A DNA stretch of 53,575 nt from an uncultured Oscillospiraceae bacterium (GCA_934591895.1 CAKTPP010000011.1:1-53575), one strand, 5' to 3'; shown: positions 8,486-19,379, numbered from the stretch's first letter. Made by a program: numbers and translations. Notes: generated by a model not told the origin, from the sequence alone.

Positions 8486-9853
8486 TCACGTGCCAAACAC
8501 AGCCTTGAGTGCCTCGCGGATGTTCTTGACCGGGATCGTCTCCAGACCGTTTTGCTTCTGCACGTCATCGCGCACGTGCGCCGGTATGATGCAGCGCCGG
8601 AATCCAAGCCGCGCGATCTCTGACAGGCGCTGATTCAAATGACTCACCGAGCGGATCTCTCCGGACAGGCCGACTTCGCCCACGGCGGCCAGATTGCTGC
8701 CGACCGGCAGATCCTTGTAGCTCGACGCGATCGCAAGGATCACTGCCAGATCCGTGGCCGGTTCATCCAGGCGCAGACCGCCGACGACATTGATGTACGC
8801 ATCACAGCTCGACAGCGAAAAACCCGCGCGCTTTTCCAGCACGGCCAGCAGCAGCATCGCGCGGTTGTAGTCAATACCGTTAGCATTGCGCCGCGCGCCG
8901 CTGTAGCCAGACGGCGTGATCAGCGCCTGAACCTCAGCAAGCACCGTTCGCGAGCCTTCCATGACGCCGACAACACACGTACCCGGTGTGTTGCTCGGCC
9001 GCCCGGATAGTAACATTTCCGACGGATTTGTCACCTCTCTTAGGCCAAAATCTTCCATTTCAAAGACGCCGATCTCGTTTGTTGACCCAAACCTGTTTTT
9101 GGCAGCGCGCAGAATGCGATACGCCGTGCTCTGGTCGCCCTCAAAGTACAGAACGCAGTCGACCATATGCTCGAGCACCTTCGGCCCTGCGATGCTGCCT
9201 TCCTTGTTGATGTGGCCGACCACGAACGCCGTGTAGCCGCTGTCCTTGGCCGAACGCATGATGCGCATCGTGCACTCGCGCACCTGACTGATGCTGCCGG
9301 GTGTTGACGCCGTTTCTGCGTCATACATGGTCTGAATGGAGTCGACGATCAGCACCGTCGGCTGCAGGTCGTCGATCGTGGCCAAAACCGTGTTCAGATC
9401 CGTCTCGGCCAGCACGTAAATGCTGCCATGGTCGACGCCGAGGCGCTGCGCGCGCATTTTCAGCTGCCGCTGGCTCTCCTCACCGGAGACGTAGAGGATC
9501 GTCTCGCGCTCACTGATGCGGCCGCAAAGCTGCAGCAGCAGCGTGGATTTGCCGATGCCGGGCGCACCGCCGACCAGAACCAGAGATCCGCGCACGGCAC
9601 CGCCGCCGAGCACACGGTCAAATTCGCCGATGCCCGTGGAGAAGCGCAGCTCCTCCTCGGCGTCCAGCTCTGAGATCAGCTTGGGCTGCGCGATGCGTTT
9701 TGCGCGCGTGCCAAGCGCCATTTTGGGCTCCTTCGGTGCTTCCACAAGCGTGTTCCATGCACCGCACGCCGGACACTGCCCCATCCATTTTGCCGTCTCG
9801 TTGCCGCATTCCGAGCAATAAAAGACGGTTTTTGCACTTGATTTTGCTTTCAT
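8486..9853 (-). CDS. radA: DNA repair protein RadA
   Basis: A 455-residue RecA-like ATPase that helps branch migration and processing of recombination intermediates. Domains in order: a four-cysteine zinc finger (CSECG...CPACGAW, residues 14-31), a RecA-like core with Walker A GGAPGIGKST, the RadA-specific KNRFG motif (about 253) and a C-terminal Lon-protease-like domain. Its ATG overlaps the stop of the upstream amidase gene by 4 bases (ATGA), so translation is probably coupled. A terminator follows. Confidence 0.96.
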   Translation of the reverse strand: MKAKSSAKTVFYCSECGNETAKWMGQCPACGAWNTLVEAPKEPKMALGTRAKRIAQPKLISELDAEEELRFSTGIGEFDRVLGGGAVRGSLVLVGGAPGIGKSTLLLQLCGRISERETILYVSGEESQRQLKMRAQRLGVDHGSIYVLAETDLNTVLATIDDLQPTVLIVDSIQTMYDAETASTPGSISQVRECTMRIMRSAKDSGYTAFVVGHINKEGSIAGPKVLEHMVDCVLYFEGDQSTAYRILRAAKNRFGSTNEIGVFEMEDFGLREVTNPSEMLLSGRPSNTPGTCVVGVMEGSRTVLAEVQALITPSGYSGARRNANGIDYNRAMLLLAVLEKRAGFSLSSCDAYINVVGGLRLDEPATDLAVILAIASSYKDLPVGSNLAAVGEVGLSGEIRSVSHLNQRLSEIARLGFRRCIIPAHVRDDVQKQNGLETIPVKNIREALKAVFGT

Positions 9854-10584
9854 GTGATCATTCCTGTTTGCGGCAGAGACTGCCGGTATTGTAAGTAAGA
9901 CGCGATGACAACGGCCGCAAGCTTCGCCTGATAATCAGCATCCCTGAGCTTTGCGCACTCCGAGTCGTTGGACAAAAACCCGCACTCGACCAAAACAGCC
10001 GGGCACTGTACCGCGTGCATGAGATAGATCTGCTCCGAGATCGGCGCTGCAACGCGCCGGTTCTGCGGGTCAAGATACGTGACCAGATTGTCATGCATCC
10101 GTGTTCCGAGCGTGTCGCTGCCGGCGCTCGCCGCGTACAGCACCTGCGCGCCGGACGGTTTCCTGTCCGGATAGCAGTTCTGGTGGATGCTGATGAGCAC
10201 GGCGTTGTCCGTTGCGCGCACCAGCTCGGCGCGTTGATGCTGGTCGGCTTTTTTCCGCTGCGCGACCGTGACGGCGTCGTCCGGGTATGTGATCTGCGCG
10301 CTCTCGCGCGTCATAATGACCCTGACACCCGTGAGCTCTGCGATGGCGCGTGCACGCAGCGCGATCTGCAGATTGATGTCCGCCTCCACAGTCCCGTCCG
10401 GTGCCACTGCCCCGCCGTCTTCCCCGCCGTGACCGGCGTCCAGAATCAGGACCTGATCCTGCTCGCGCCAGCTTGCGGCTGCTTCCGCCTGCCGGAGCTG
10501 CCAGTCAGCCGCAAAGCAGCCGCCAAACACCACGACCGCCGCAAGCAGCACGATCAGTATCCGATGATACAGCAATTTCGTCAC
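9850..10584 (-). CDS. cwlD: N-acetylmuramoyl-L-alanine amidase, CwlD-like
   Basis: A Zn-dependent Amidase_3 enzyme that cleaves the lactyl-amide bond of peptidoglycan. The catalytic domain shows the zinc and catalytic residues in DAGHGGEDGG, SIHQNCYP and VECGFLSN. A single N-terminal hydrophobic segment (about residues 6-25) acts as signal or anchor. The start is GTG 10584 because AGGAGGGGGG lies just upstream; the open frame extends to 10680 without a better site. The length of 244 residues is close to CwlD, which makes the muramic-delta-lactam of spore cortex. The spore-former background supports that role, but a general amidase cannot be excluded. It overlaps radA by 4 bases. Confidence 0.82.
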   Translation of the reverse strand: MTKLLYHRILIVLLAAVVVFGGCFAADWQLRQAEAAASWREQDQVLILDAGHGGEDGGAVAPDGTVEADINLQIALRARAIAELTGVRVIMTRESAQITYPDDAVTVAQRKKADQHQRAELVRATDNAVLISIHQNCYPDRKPSGAQVLYAASAGSDTLGTRMHDNLVTYLDPQNRRVAAPISEQIYLMHAVQCPAVLVECGFLSNDSECAKLRDADYQAKLAAVVIASYLQYRQSLPQTGMIT

Positions 10585-10688
10585 AGCGCTCCCCCCTCCT
10601 GACAGAATATGCAGCGAGGACGGGCGCTTATGACACGCTCTCAGAATACCATTTTGCGCCGCGTGCGTCAACCGGCGCACAAGAAAAG

Positions 10689-10712
10689 AGACGCACGGTG
10701 CTCCGTGCGTCT
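10689..10712 (-). terminator. Terminator after aspB
   Basis: GAGACGCACGG pairs with CCGTGCGTCTC around a 2-base centre; on the minus strand TTTTCTT follows. It lies 14 bases beyond the aspB stop. Confidence 0.85.
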
Positions 10713-10725
10713 CCAGAATCGGTTT

Positions 10726-11922
<1,197 letters not shown>

Positions 11923-11955
11923 AGACATCCCTCGTTTTCATAAATTCATGTCCGT

Positions 11956-11984
11956 AGTTTACCACAACATTGTGAAGAAAACAA
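11956..11984 (-). promoter_or_regulatory. Sigma-A promoter of aspB with an inverted repeat in the spacer
   Basis: On the minus strand TTGTTT (11979-11984), 17 bases, then TAAACT (11956-11961). A CACAA-CA-TTGTG dyad lies inside the spacer and could be an operator. Confidence 0.6.
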
Positions 11985-12090
11985 CGCAAACCTTACACAA
12001 AACACCAGTGCAAATCTACGTCATTTTTGCCGGATTGAGAAAAAATCATTGCCGAGGCTTCTGCTTCTATTCTATTCTATCAAAACGCAA

Positions 12091-12121
12091 AGCAGCCCGG
12101 GCATGCTCTGCCTGGGCTGCT
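12091..12121 (-). terminator. Terminator after the DUF4011 gene
   Basis: A 13-bp stem with one G-T pair (AGCAGCCCGGGCA / TGCCTGGGCTGCT) and a 5-base loop. On the minus strand the stem is followed by TTGCGTTTTG. Confidence 0.75.
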
Positions 12122-12136
12122 GAAACTTAAAAGTAA

Positions 12137-15100
12137 TTACTTAAGTGAGATTTGATCGCCATTGATCACAACCGTCCCGGCCAAAGTGTGCAAGGCCGAC
12201 TCCATTATCTCGTTGACAGTTTTTCCGACGCGCGAGATGCCGCACTGTGTGGCCAAGAAGCGATACAAGCCGCTCTTTTCGGCTGTCACGTTCTGCTTGA
12301 GGATCTCCAGCATACCGGCTGCCAATTCCTCCGGCGAAATCTGTTTAATGTCACGAACAATGTCACCAGGGCCTCTGAACCGGATCTTTGCATCTCCGTC
12401 CAGATACAGAAAGCCGTTTTTGCGAACAATACCACGACTACGGCAGCCATACATCAGTCGGTTATATTGATCCTGCACAACGTTTGTAACCTTTTCATGG
12501 CGGAAGCACTTCACAATACGCTTTAGAAGCAGTTCTTCCGAAAGCGGCGCTTCCACCTCCAGAATCGCTCGAATCATTCCCTGAAAGTCACGTGGGAGAT
12601 ATTTCCTGCTTAATTTCGGGATATCAGCAGCCTGATATGAGGGAAATTCAAAATGGTTCTCTACGGTAAGCTCCTCGAACGTCTCTGCTGGATCGCTTCC
12701 CGTCTGCACATTTTCGACGCTTATGGGGTTCTTTATCGCGTCCTCAGCCGCTTGCAAAAGGCGAAGCTGTTCTATGGATTTGTTTCTGAACCAGTCCGTA
12801 GACCAAATGCGATAGAACTTCCACCCCATTCGCTCCAGAATTTCTTGCCGTAAGCGATCACGATCACGCGCATTTTTTGAAGAATGATAGGTCGCACCGT
12901 CACATTCGATCGCAAGCACATAGTCAGAGCTGTTCGGCTGCCTCAAGCCGAGATCGATCCGAAAACCGGAACACCCAACTTGCGTGTCTACAGAATAACC
13001 ATTAGACCGGAGGTAGTCACAAACTTCAAGCTCAAAGTCGGAGTCGAACTGCTCAAACGGGTTGATCGTAAGGACTCGATCCAGCGCAACATCTCCATTC
13101 TCTGCATAATCAAGGTATTCCCGAAGCAGCTTTGCGCCTTCTGCAGAAGTGCGATTTAGATCGATATCCGTGTAGTGCATAGAAGAGACCAGCTGTACAT
13201 TGCATTTTGCACGGGTAACTGCAACATTCAGCCGCCGCTCGCCGCCCGTCTTGTTCAAGGGGCCAAAATTGTGCAGCAAACGCCCTTGCGCATCCACACC
13301 ATAGGCAATACTGAAAATAATAGTGTCTCTTTCATCACCTTGTACCGTCTCAAGGTTTTTGATAAAGAAGGGTTCAGTTCTTTCGCTCTTAAAGAAGAAC
13401 TCCTTTTCCGGTGTGTTTTGTCTGCGCTTGGAAAGCAATTTGTCGATCAAGTCCTGCTGCGCAACGCTGAATGCGACCACACCAAGGCTTCTATCCGGAT
13501 ATTGATCAATATTTTTGTATATCAGGTCGACAACAAACTCTGCTTCCTTTCGGTTGGTATGCGTCTTGCGATCAAAAATGCCGTCAACATGGAAGTAATC
13601 TACACCGACACCTTGGGTATCTGCCTTAGAAGACGGGAACGTTACGAGATCACCATCATAGAAATTTCGATTTGAGAACGTGATAAGCTGTTCATAGCGA
13701 CTGCGGTAGTGCCAGCACAAACGTAACTGCTGCATAGAAGTCGAGCACAGGTCCAAAATAGATTCAAAATCCGTGACATCTCCGGTCTCCTCGTCATTAT
13801 CATCGACCTCAATGGAGGCGTTGAAGAAATTGCTTGGCGGCATTTGCTTAGAATCGCCGACTACGATCAGCTGCTTGGCTCGATAAATTGCTCCGATTGC
13901 GTCCTGAGGGAAGATTTGAGACGCCTCGTCAAATACAGCCACATCGAAATGCACGGAATCCGACGCCAGAAAAGTGCTGACGCTCAGCGGCGACATCAAA
14001 AAGCACGGTTTGACTCTCTGAACAAGCTCACCGGTTTCTGAAAGCAGCGCACGAATACTTTTTTGTTTGCGTTTTTTCTCTCCTTCACGCAGCAGAACTG
14101 ACAACGCGCTCCAAGATGCCCTCATATCCAACGAAGGACGCATGGATGACAGCTCTGCTCGGATTCTTGCCATGTTGATCTCAAATTGCTCAGTGTCTTT
14201 TTCGGCAAACGTTCGGATCACTTTATCTTGAGAAATTCGATCAAACGCAGACAAAACAGGGCTTGCAGACAAAACAGAATCGATCCACTGGTAATAAAAC
14301 TGCTTTTGAAACGCACCGACAATGTGCCTCGGCTCTATATTCTGGCTAACAGCGGCGTTTATGTACGGCACCGCCTGTTTTTCGTCCAATTTAGAAAGCA
14401 GACTTCGGAAGTGACACCAGTTGTCCAGCTTATCCATCTCACGTAGGCAATCGCTAAGCCGCTCCAAAACCAGTCTGCACGGTGCGAGCGCAATATTCAA
14501 GATCGTTTGATCAAAACATCCACTGATCCGTTCAAACTGTTCAGCATCGTATTCTGCAAATGCGGCATATAGTTTTTGGTGATAATCAGCAAAGGTTTCC
14601 CTCTCGGAGGTAAGATCAGTACTACGCTGCAAAGCGCCAAAAGAAATTCCGCGTGTGAAAAAAGCCTCCAGAGCAGCCGCCTGAGCTATTATGTATTCCC
14701 AGTCACTCTCTACACCGACATATGCTTTTCCCAGAAGCGGCGTAATAGAAGACGCAATTTCCGTGTATTCCGCACTTTTCTGTTGATAACAGGCAAGCCG
14801 CTCTGTTAATGCAACAGCCTCATGATAAGAAAGCCTTTTGCCGTCTATCTTGCAGGCACGCAAATCCGAGATGAGCTTCTTATATTCATCGTTGAAAAGA
14901 CGGGAAAATGTCCCTTCGAATCGCTTTGTCAGCGCTTTATGATATTTTGCGCCATTCAGCTTATAAATATCTTCTTCAAAGACGGCATTCAAAACGGAGC
15001 GTGAAGAAAGAATATCGGAGCTCAAGTCCTGCAATGGATACAACACCGCATTTACCGCATCAAAATTCGATCGGTTCAAGAGCATGGGCGTAACGAATTC

Positions 15101-16771
15101 TGAAGAGGACGCATAGTCAAAAAAGTCTCTCCAGACATATGCATCTTCCATGCTTGCGCATTGCACTCCAAACTTTTCAGAAACTTCGCTCAGCAAGGGA
15201 ATCAATCTCTGAAGGAAACTGCAAGCGGAAGAAAAATCATTCCTGATCTCGATTTTTGCCTGATAGGATATATCTTGACGGATATATCCATACCACGGGT
15301 TCTTTCGGTAATCATATCCAACAGACGGGATATAATCCACATATTCCGCTAACAGAGAGGATGTTTCCGTCAAATAGGCCTCGCCTTTGGCAGTCAGCTG
15401 CGGTATGATGTATTCCACATCCGGCATAGCACGAAGTGCAGCAAACGACTCATACATCTGGTATAGACTTTTCTCGATGCCAGGACGCTGCCTGTGAAGC
15501 TCAAATGCATACGAGTCCAGCTGGCGCTGTGCTCTTTCCTTAATAGCAACCTCCGTGTCTGCCTTAGAGGAAACAACACTCTTTCCGGCACGAAGCGTGT
15601 CGCAAATGTCTTTTATGACAGCTTTTTTATTGGCCTTGTGGCTGTGCAGCTGCAGGCAGAATTCAGAAAGCCCTGCCTGCTTCAATTTATCATAAACCAC
15701 ATTGAGAGCAGCAAGCTTTTCGGAAACGAACAGAACCTTTTTGCCGTCGCCAAGACATTCTGCTATGATATTCGTGATCGTCTGGCTCTTCCCCGTACCA
15801 GGAGGTCCCTGTAAAACAAAGCTTTTTCCCGATTTCGCCATCTCGATTGCCTCGATCTGACTGGAATCCGCATCGACCACACTATGTAATTCAATCAGAG
15901 GATTGGTTACGGAACACGCCGCAGCATCTTCTCCCTGCAGCTTTTCGGCGTCGGTCGGTTCGCCCAATAGTATGCGGACATTCCGGTTCTGGAGAATCGC
16001 AGCAGCGTTATCCTTCAGATCACGGTACATATTGATTTTGAGAAAAGAGAAAATACCGATTTTACATTCCGATGTAACCGTCCACTGTAATTTTGACACC
16101 AGACATCTAACTGTTTCTATGTAGATGTCCAGCCCTTCGTCATTATACTCAGGAAGCTTTACTCCGTATTCCGCCTCCATTTTATATGAAAAGGTCGGAT
16201 TCACAATGATGTCATCTTCGGCTGATCTGATAATGTAAGGCTCTATTGCGGAAGCCTGTTCCATCTGGATTGGAACAAGCAAAACAGGCGCGCGATAAAC
16301 GAAGTCCGAAGAATCACTCTCTTTCCAATGAATGAACCCAAATGCCATATATGCAACGTTGACACCGGTTTCTTCGATAAATTCCCGCGCTTTTTTGTGA
16401 ATATTCTTCACGGCGGTAATGGGGCTTGTCGTTGGATTATAAATGAGTATCTGATTCTGACGTTTTATTTTCCCGGCATATCGCATCAAAAATGCATCTC
16501 GCTCGTTCTTAGATGAATTGAGCGTTTCCAATACATCACTCGACTGCCGCACAGCACCCGAAGACTCCTCCAAATCATCTTCGTTCTCAATGATTTGGGG
16601 ATCATATACTTCAAACGAAGCCGTGCCTTCCACCTTCGCAAATAGTGCATCAGAAGACGGAAGCAAAACTTCAACGGTAGAAACTCTTGTGTCCTTGAAA
16701 TTTATCAGATTATTACGCTTTCCGGTATCCAATAACAGCTCGGCCCATTTGTCCAGTTTTCTGGTATCCAC
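12137..16771 (-). CDS. DUF4011 / superfamily 1 helicase / Vsr-like nuclease / DUF3320 protein, candidate phage-defence gene
   Basis: A single 1,544-residue protein. Domains in order: an N-terminal DUF4011-type region (WAELLLDTGKRNNLINF at the start); a superfamily 1 helicase with Walker A GPPGTGKSQT (about 320), Walker B FDVAVFDEASQ (about 947), GDSKQMPP (about 970) and motif VI LNVAVTRAK (about 1184); a Vsr/MTES_1575-type PDDEXK nuclease (FRIDLGL...LAIECDGATYH, about 1270-1310); and a C-terminal DUF3320 helical domain. The start is GTG 16771 with AGGAG 8 bases upstream. The gene is visibly richer in A+T and in rare codons than its neighbours and has its own promoter and terminator, which suggests acquisition. 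Proteins of this architecture are reported as anti-phage candidates; I recall the name Hhe but cannot verify it. Confidence 0.85.
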   Translation of the reverse strand: MDTRKLDKWAELLLDTGKRNNLINFKDTRVSTVEVLLPSSDALFAKVEGTASFEVYDPQIIENEDDLEESSGAVRQSSDVLETLNSSKNERDAFLMRYAGKIKRQNQILIYNPTTSPITAVKNIHKKAREFIEETGVNVAYMAFGFIHWKESDSSDFVYRAPVLLVPIQMEQASAIEPYIIRSAEDDIIVNPTFSYKMEAEYGVKLPEYNDEGLDIYIETVRCLVSKLQWTVTSECKIGIFSFLKINMYRDLKDNAAAILQNRNVRILLGEPTDAEKLQGEDAAACSVTNPLIELHSVVDADSSQIEAIEMAKSGKSFVLQGPPGTGKSQTITNIIAECLGDGKKVLFVSEKLAALNVVYDKLKQAGLSEFCLQLHSHKANKKAVIKDICDTLRAGKSVVSSKADTEVAIKERAQRQLDSYAFELHRQRPGIEKSLYQMYESFAALRAMPDVEYIIPQLTAKGEAYLTETSSLLAEYVDYIPSVGYDYRKNPWYGYIRQDISYQAKIEIRNDFSSACSFLQRLIPLLSEVSEKFGVQCASMEDAYVWRDFFDYASSSEFVTPMLLNRSNFDAVNAVLYPLQDLSSDILSSRSVLNAVFEEDIYKLNGAKYHKALTKRFEGTFSRLFNDEYKKLISDLRACKIDGKRLSYHEAVALTERLACYQQKSAEYTEIASSITPLLGKAYVGVESDWEYIIAQAAALEAFFTRGISFGALQRSTDLTSERETFADYHQKLYAAFAEYDAEQFERISGCFDQTILNIALAPCRLVLERLSDCLREMDKLDNWCHFRSLLSKLDEKQAVPYINAAVSQNIEPRHIVGAFQKQFYYQWIDSVLSASPVLSAFDRISQDKVIRTFAEKDTEQFEINMARIRAELSSMRPSLDMRASWSALSVLLREGEKKRKQKSIRALLSETGELVQRVKPCFLMSPLSVSTFLASDSVHFDVAVFDEASQIFPQDAIGAIYRAKQLIVVGDSKQMPPSNFFNASIEVDDNDEETGDVTDFESILDLCSTSMQQLRLCWHYRSRYEQLITFSNRNFYDGDLVTFPSSKADTQGVGVDYFHVDGIFDRKTHTNRKEAEFVVDLIYKNIDQYPDRSLGVVAFSVAQQDLIDKLLSKRRQNTPEKEFFFKSERTEPFFIKNLETVQGDERDTIIFSIAYGVDAQGRLLHNFGPLNKTGGERRLNVAVTRAKCNVQLVSSMHYTDIDLNRTSAEGAKLLREYLDYAENGDVALDRVLTINPFEQFDSDFELEVCDYLRSNGYSVDTQVGCSGFRIDLGLRQPNSSDYVLAIECDGATYHSSKNARDRDRLRQEILERMGWKFYRIWSTDWFRNKSIEQLRLLQAAEDAIKNPISVENVQTGSDPAETFEELTVENHFEFPSYQAADIPKLSRKYLPRDFQGMIRAILEVEAPLSEELLLKRIVKCFRHEKVTNVVQDQYNRLMYGCRSRGIVRKNGFLYLDGDAKIRFRGPGDIVRDIKQISPEELAAGMLEILKQNVTAEKSGLYRFLATQCGISRVGKTVNEIMESALHTLAGTVVINGDQISLK

Positions 16772-16844
16772 AGACTATTCTCCTCGCTCATGTATAGTTT
16801 GTCTTTCTTCGTTCTGCATATACGAAATTCACATTATGAGGATA

Positions 16845-16873
16845 AGTATATCACAAAGCATGATTGAGCTCAA
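16845..16873 (-). promoter_or_regulatory. Sigma-A promoter of the DUF4011 gene
   Basis: Minus strand: TTGAGC (16868-16873), 17 bases, TATACT (16845-16850), about 75 bases upstream of the GTG start. Confidence 0.6.
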
Positions 16874-16896
16874 GGCGCAACTGTTAATCACAGGCA

Positions 16897-16933
16897 AAAA
16901 TGGGCATCCGGCGCTTTGCCGGATGCCCATTTT
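16897..16933. terminator. Terminator after spoIVA
   Basis: A perfect 16-bp stem (AAAATGGGCATCCGGC) around GCTTT; T-rich on both sides, so it can work in both directions. It lies about 80 bases past the spoIVA stop, and those 80 bases contain no recognisable gene. Confidence 0.85.
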
Positions 16934-17013
16934 GACGATTTACTTTTTTCAAAAGGAGCGGACAATGACACGCTCGAAGCGTCTGCCAAGTCGGTTTCCT
17001 TGCAGAGCCCCTG

Positions 17014-18492
17014 TCACAAAATGATGCAGATGAGCGTGCCGCTGCCCTCATTGACCACGCGCTGCAGCGTTTCCTGAAGCTTGCCGACTGCTTTCGTCGG
17101 CAGGCAGCTGAGCTTTTCCTCCACACCCTCCTGTGCGATCGTGTAGATCGGCTTGCCGAAAATATTGGACTGCCAAAGCTGCTCAACATCGCCGTCAAAC
17201 CCTTGCAGTAGGAAGCCGAGGATCTCGCTTGAGGCGTTTTCCCCGCCGATCTCCGGCGAGATCTCCGTCTCGATATTCGTCTGGAACATATGGATGGCCT
17301 TTGCGCTGGCCTTGAGCCGGACACCGTATCGGCCACCCTTGCGCACGATCTCCGGCTCTGCGAGCTGCAGATCACCTGGCGCGGGCGCTACGACGCCGTA
17401 GCCCTTGGTGCGCACATCGTTCAGTGCGCTGCGGATATGCTGATAGTCGGCCTGAATGCGCCCCATGTCCGCGAGGAAGGAGATAAGCTCTCCGTCGCTG
17501 TGCAGCGCAACGCCCGCCTGCTCACTGATCACATCATAGTAGAGCGCGCGCGGAAACGCGAGCACGTAGCAGACCGAACCGGTGTCCACGCCGATGCGCT
17601 CCACATCCGCCGACTCCAGCAGGGGGTCTTCCGAGAGCGCTTGCGCCGTGCGGCGCGCCTGGCGCAGGCAGCGCAGCGACGGCATCTGCTCACGCAGCCG
17701 CGCATAAAGCTGCTGCTTGACCGCATTGTCCGGCGGCAGGACATCCATCCACTCCGGCATACGAAAGCAGGCTTCCGTGACGGGAAATTCATACAGGATC
17801 GTGCGCAGGATCTCCAGAATGTCCTGCTCCGTCAGCGACTGGCAGCTGACCGGCAGGCAAGCGGCATCATACTGCGCGCTCAGGTCGGCAGCCAGCGATT
17901 GCGCGCGTTCCCCCGCCGGTTCTGCCGTATTGAGCAGAATGAGAAACGGCTTTCCGATCTCGCGCAGCTCTGCGACAACGCGCGCCTCCGCCGGGGCATA
18001 ATCCTCCCGCGCAAGCTCAGTCACGCTGCCGTCGGTCGTGACGACGATGCCGATCGTCGAGTGGTCGCGGATCACCTTCCGCGTCCCCTCCTCCGCCGCG
18101 ACGCGCATGGGGACTTCGTGATCATACCACGGGGTCGTGACGAGACGCTCTTCCCCGTCCTCATATTGGCCGTTGACGCCGGGGATCATGTAGCCGACGC
18201 TGTCGATCAGGCGCACGGAAGCATGTACAGAGGCATCCAGCTCGATGGCAACGGCGTCCTCCGGGACAAACTTCGGCTCCGCAGTCATGATCGTCCGGCC
18301 GGAACCGCTTTGCGGCAGCTCGTCGCGCGCGCGTTCGCGCACGTTATCATCGGAAATGTTCGGCAGCACAAGCGTCTCCATGAATCGTTTGATGAAGGTC
18401 GATTTCCCGGTGCGCACCGGGCCGACAACGCCGATGTAAATATTCCCGCCGGTACGGGCGGCAATGTCTGCGTAAATTGAAGAAGTGTCCAT
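17014..18492 (-). CDS. spoIVA: Stage IV sporulation protein A (spore coat ATPase)
   Basis: A morphogenetic ATPase that polymerises on the forespore surface as the base of the spore coat. The 492-residue length and the N-terminal TRAFAC-like P-loop GVVGPVRTGKST (about residues 22-33) match the family, as does the hydrophobic C-terminal end LICIIL, which is needed in Bacillus for localisation. RBS GAGGAGAGG stands before ATG 18492. Upstream is a sigma-E-type promoter, matching mother-cell expression in Bacillus subtilis. It is monocistronic, between the candidate defence gene and nif3. Confidence 0.96.
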   Translation of the reverse strand: MDTSSIYADIAARTGGNIYIGVVGPVRTGKSTFIKRFMETLVLPNISDDNVRERARDELPQSGSGRTIMTAEPKFVPEDAVAIELDASVHASVRLIDSVGYMIPGVNGQYEDGEERLVTTPWYDHEVPMRVAAEEGTRKVIRDHSTIGIVVTTDGSVTELAREDYAPAEARVVAELREIGKPFLILLNTAEPAGERAQSLAADLSAQYDAACLPVSCQSLTEQDILEILRTILYEFPVTEACFRMPEWMDVLPPDNAVKQQLYARLREQMPSLRCLRQARRTAQALSEDPLLESADVERIGVDTGSVCYVLAFPRALYYDVISEQAGVALHSDGELISFLADMGRIQADYQHIRSALNDVRTKGYGVVAPAPGDLQLAEPEIVRKGGRYGVRLKASAKAIHMFQTNIETEISPEIGGENASSEILGFLLQGFDGDVEQLWQSNIFGKPIYTIAQEGVEEKLSCLPTKAVGKLQETLQRVVNEGSGTLICIIL

Positions 18493-18523
18493 TCTGTCGT
18501 CCTCTCCTCATCAGTCTTACAAA

Positions 18524-18552
18524 ACTGTATGAGCCTGTGGACGAGAATATGC
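18524..18552 (-). promoter_or_regulatory. Sigma-E-type promoter of spoIVA
   Basis: On the minus strand GCATATT (18546-18552), a 14-base spacer, CATACAGT (18524-18531). These fit the known sigma-E boxes (near TCATATT and CATACAAT, 13-15 bases apart). The -35 overlaps the first arm of the hairpin after nif3. Confidence 0.75.
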
Positions 18553-18575
18553 CGCCGGAACAATGCCGGCGGCAT
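18549..18575 (-). terminator. Hairpin just after nif3
   Basis: A 10-bp GC stem (ATGCCGCCGG / CCGGCGGCAT), 4 bases past the nif3 stop, without a strong T-run. Possibly a weak terminator insulating spoIVA. Confidence 0.5.
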
Positions 18576-18578
18576 AGA

Positions 18579-19379
18579 TTACGGACAATATGTCTGTGTG
18601 GTCTGCGCGTGTACCCGACTGACGGTGAAAGCGAGCGCCGGAAACTGCGCCCGCAGCTTTTCACACAGGATCGGGATGACGACGTTTTCCGTGCAGAAGT
18701 GGTCGGCATCGATCAGGTTGACGCCGAGCTCCTTTGCCGCGAGAAACCGGTCATACTTCACGTCCGCCGTTACGAATGTGTCACAGCCCATTTGCGCCGC
18801 GAGCTCCAGCATGCTGCCGCCGGAGCCGCCGCAGACGGCAAGCATTTGCACCGGACGGCCGCCGGCGACGTAGCGCAGACCGTTGGCGTGCAGCCGATCG
18901 GCAACATAGGGCAGGAAGTCCGACAGCGGCATGGATTCCGGCAGCCGGCCAATGCGGCCGCAGGTCAGCGCGCTGCCGTCGTCGGCTGTGCCGGACGGCT
19001 CGAGACCGCCCGTGATCTCAGCGCCCAGCGCCGCCATGAGCGCATCGTTGACGCCGCCGTCGGCAATGTCCAGATTCGTGTGCATGCAGATAGCTGCGAT
19101 GCCGTGCCGCGCAAGCGCGAGCACCTTGCGGCCGGTGAGATCGTCCGCCGTCGCGCGGCGCAGCGGTGTGAAGATGAGCGGGTGGTGCGAGACGATGAGC
19201 TGCGCGTGCAGCGCAGCCGCCTCCGCGATCACGTCATCTGTGATATCCAGCGCCAGCAGCACATGTTCAACCACGGCGCTGCCGTCACCGGCCAGAAATC
19301 CGGCGTTATCAAAGTCCATCTGATACCGCACAGGCGCGAGGCCATTGAGAAAAGCGTAGATGTCGTTTACGGTTGCCAT
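18579..19379 (-). CDS. Nif3-like dinuclear metal centre protein (YqfO family)
   Basis: A 266-residue member of the Nif3/YqfO family, conserved hexameric proteins with two metals per active site and a poorly defined cellular role; it is often labelled GTP cyclohydrolase I type 2 on weak grounds. Metal ligands are visible in SHHPLIF, MHTNLD and the C-terminal DADHFCTE. RBS GGAGGTACAGTC lies inside the end of trmK, and the two genes overlap by 13 bases. The trmK-nif3 pair is a common Firmicutes arrangement, usually next to rpoD, which is not in this window. Confidence 0.9.
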   Translation of the reverse strand: MATVNDIYAFLNGLAPVRYQMDFDNAGFLAGDGSAVVEHVLLALDITDDVIAEAAALHAQLIVSHHPLIFTPLRRATADDLTGRKVLALARHGIAAICMHTNLDIADGGVNDALMAALGAEITGGLEPSGTADDGSALTCGRIGRLPESMPLSDFLPYVADRLHANGLRYVAGGRPVQMLAVCGGSGGSMLELAAQMGCDTFVTADVKYDRFLAAKELGVNLIDADHFCTENVVIPILCEKLRAQFPALAFTVSRVHAQTTQTYCP

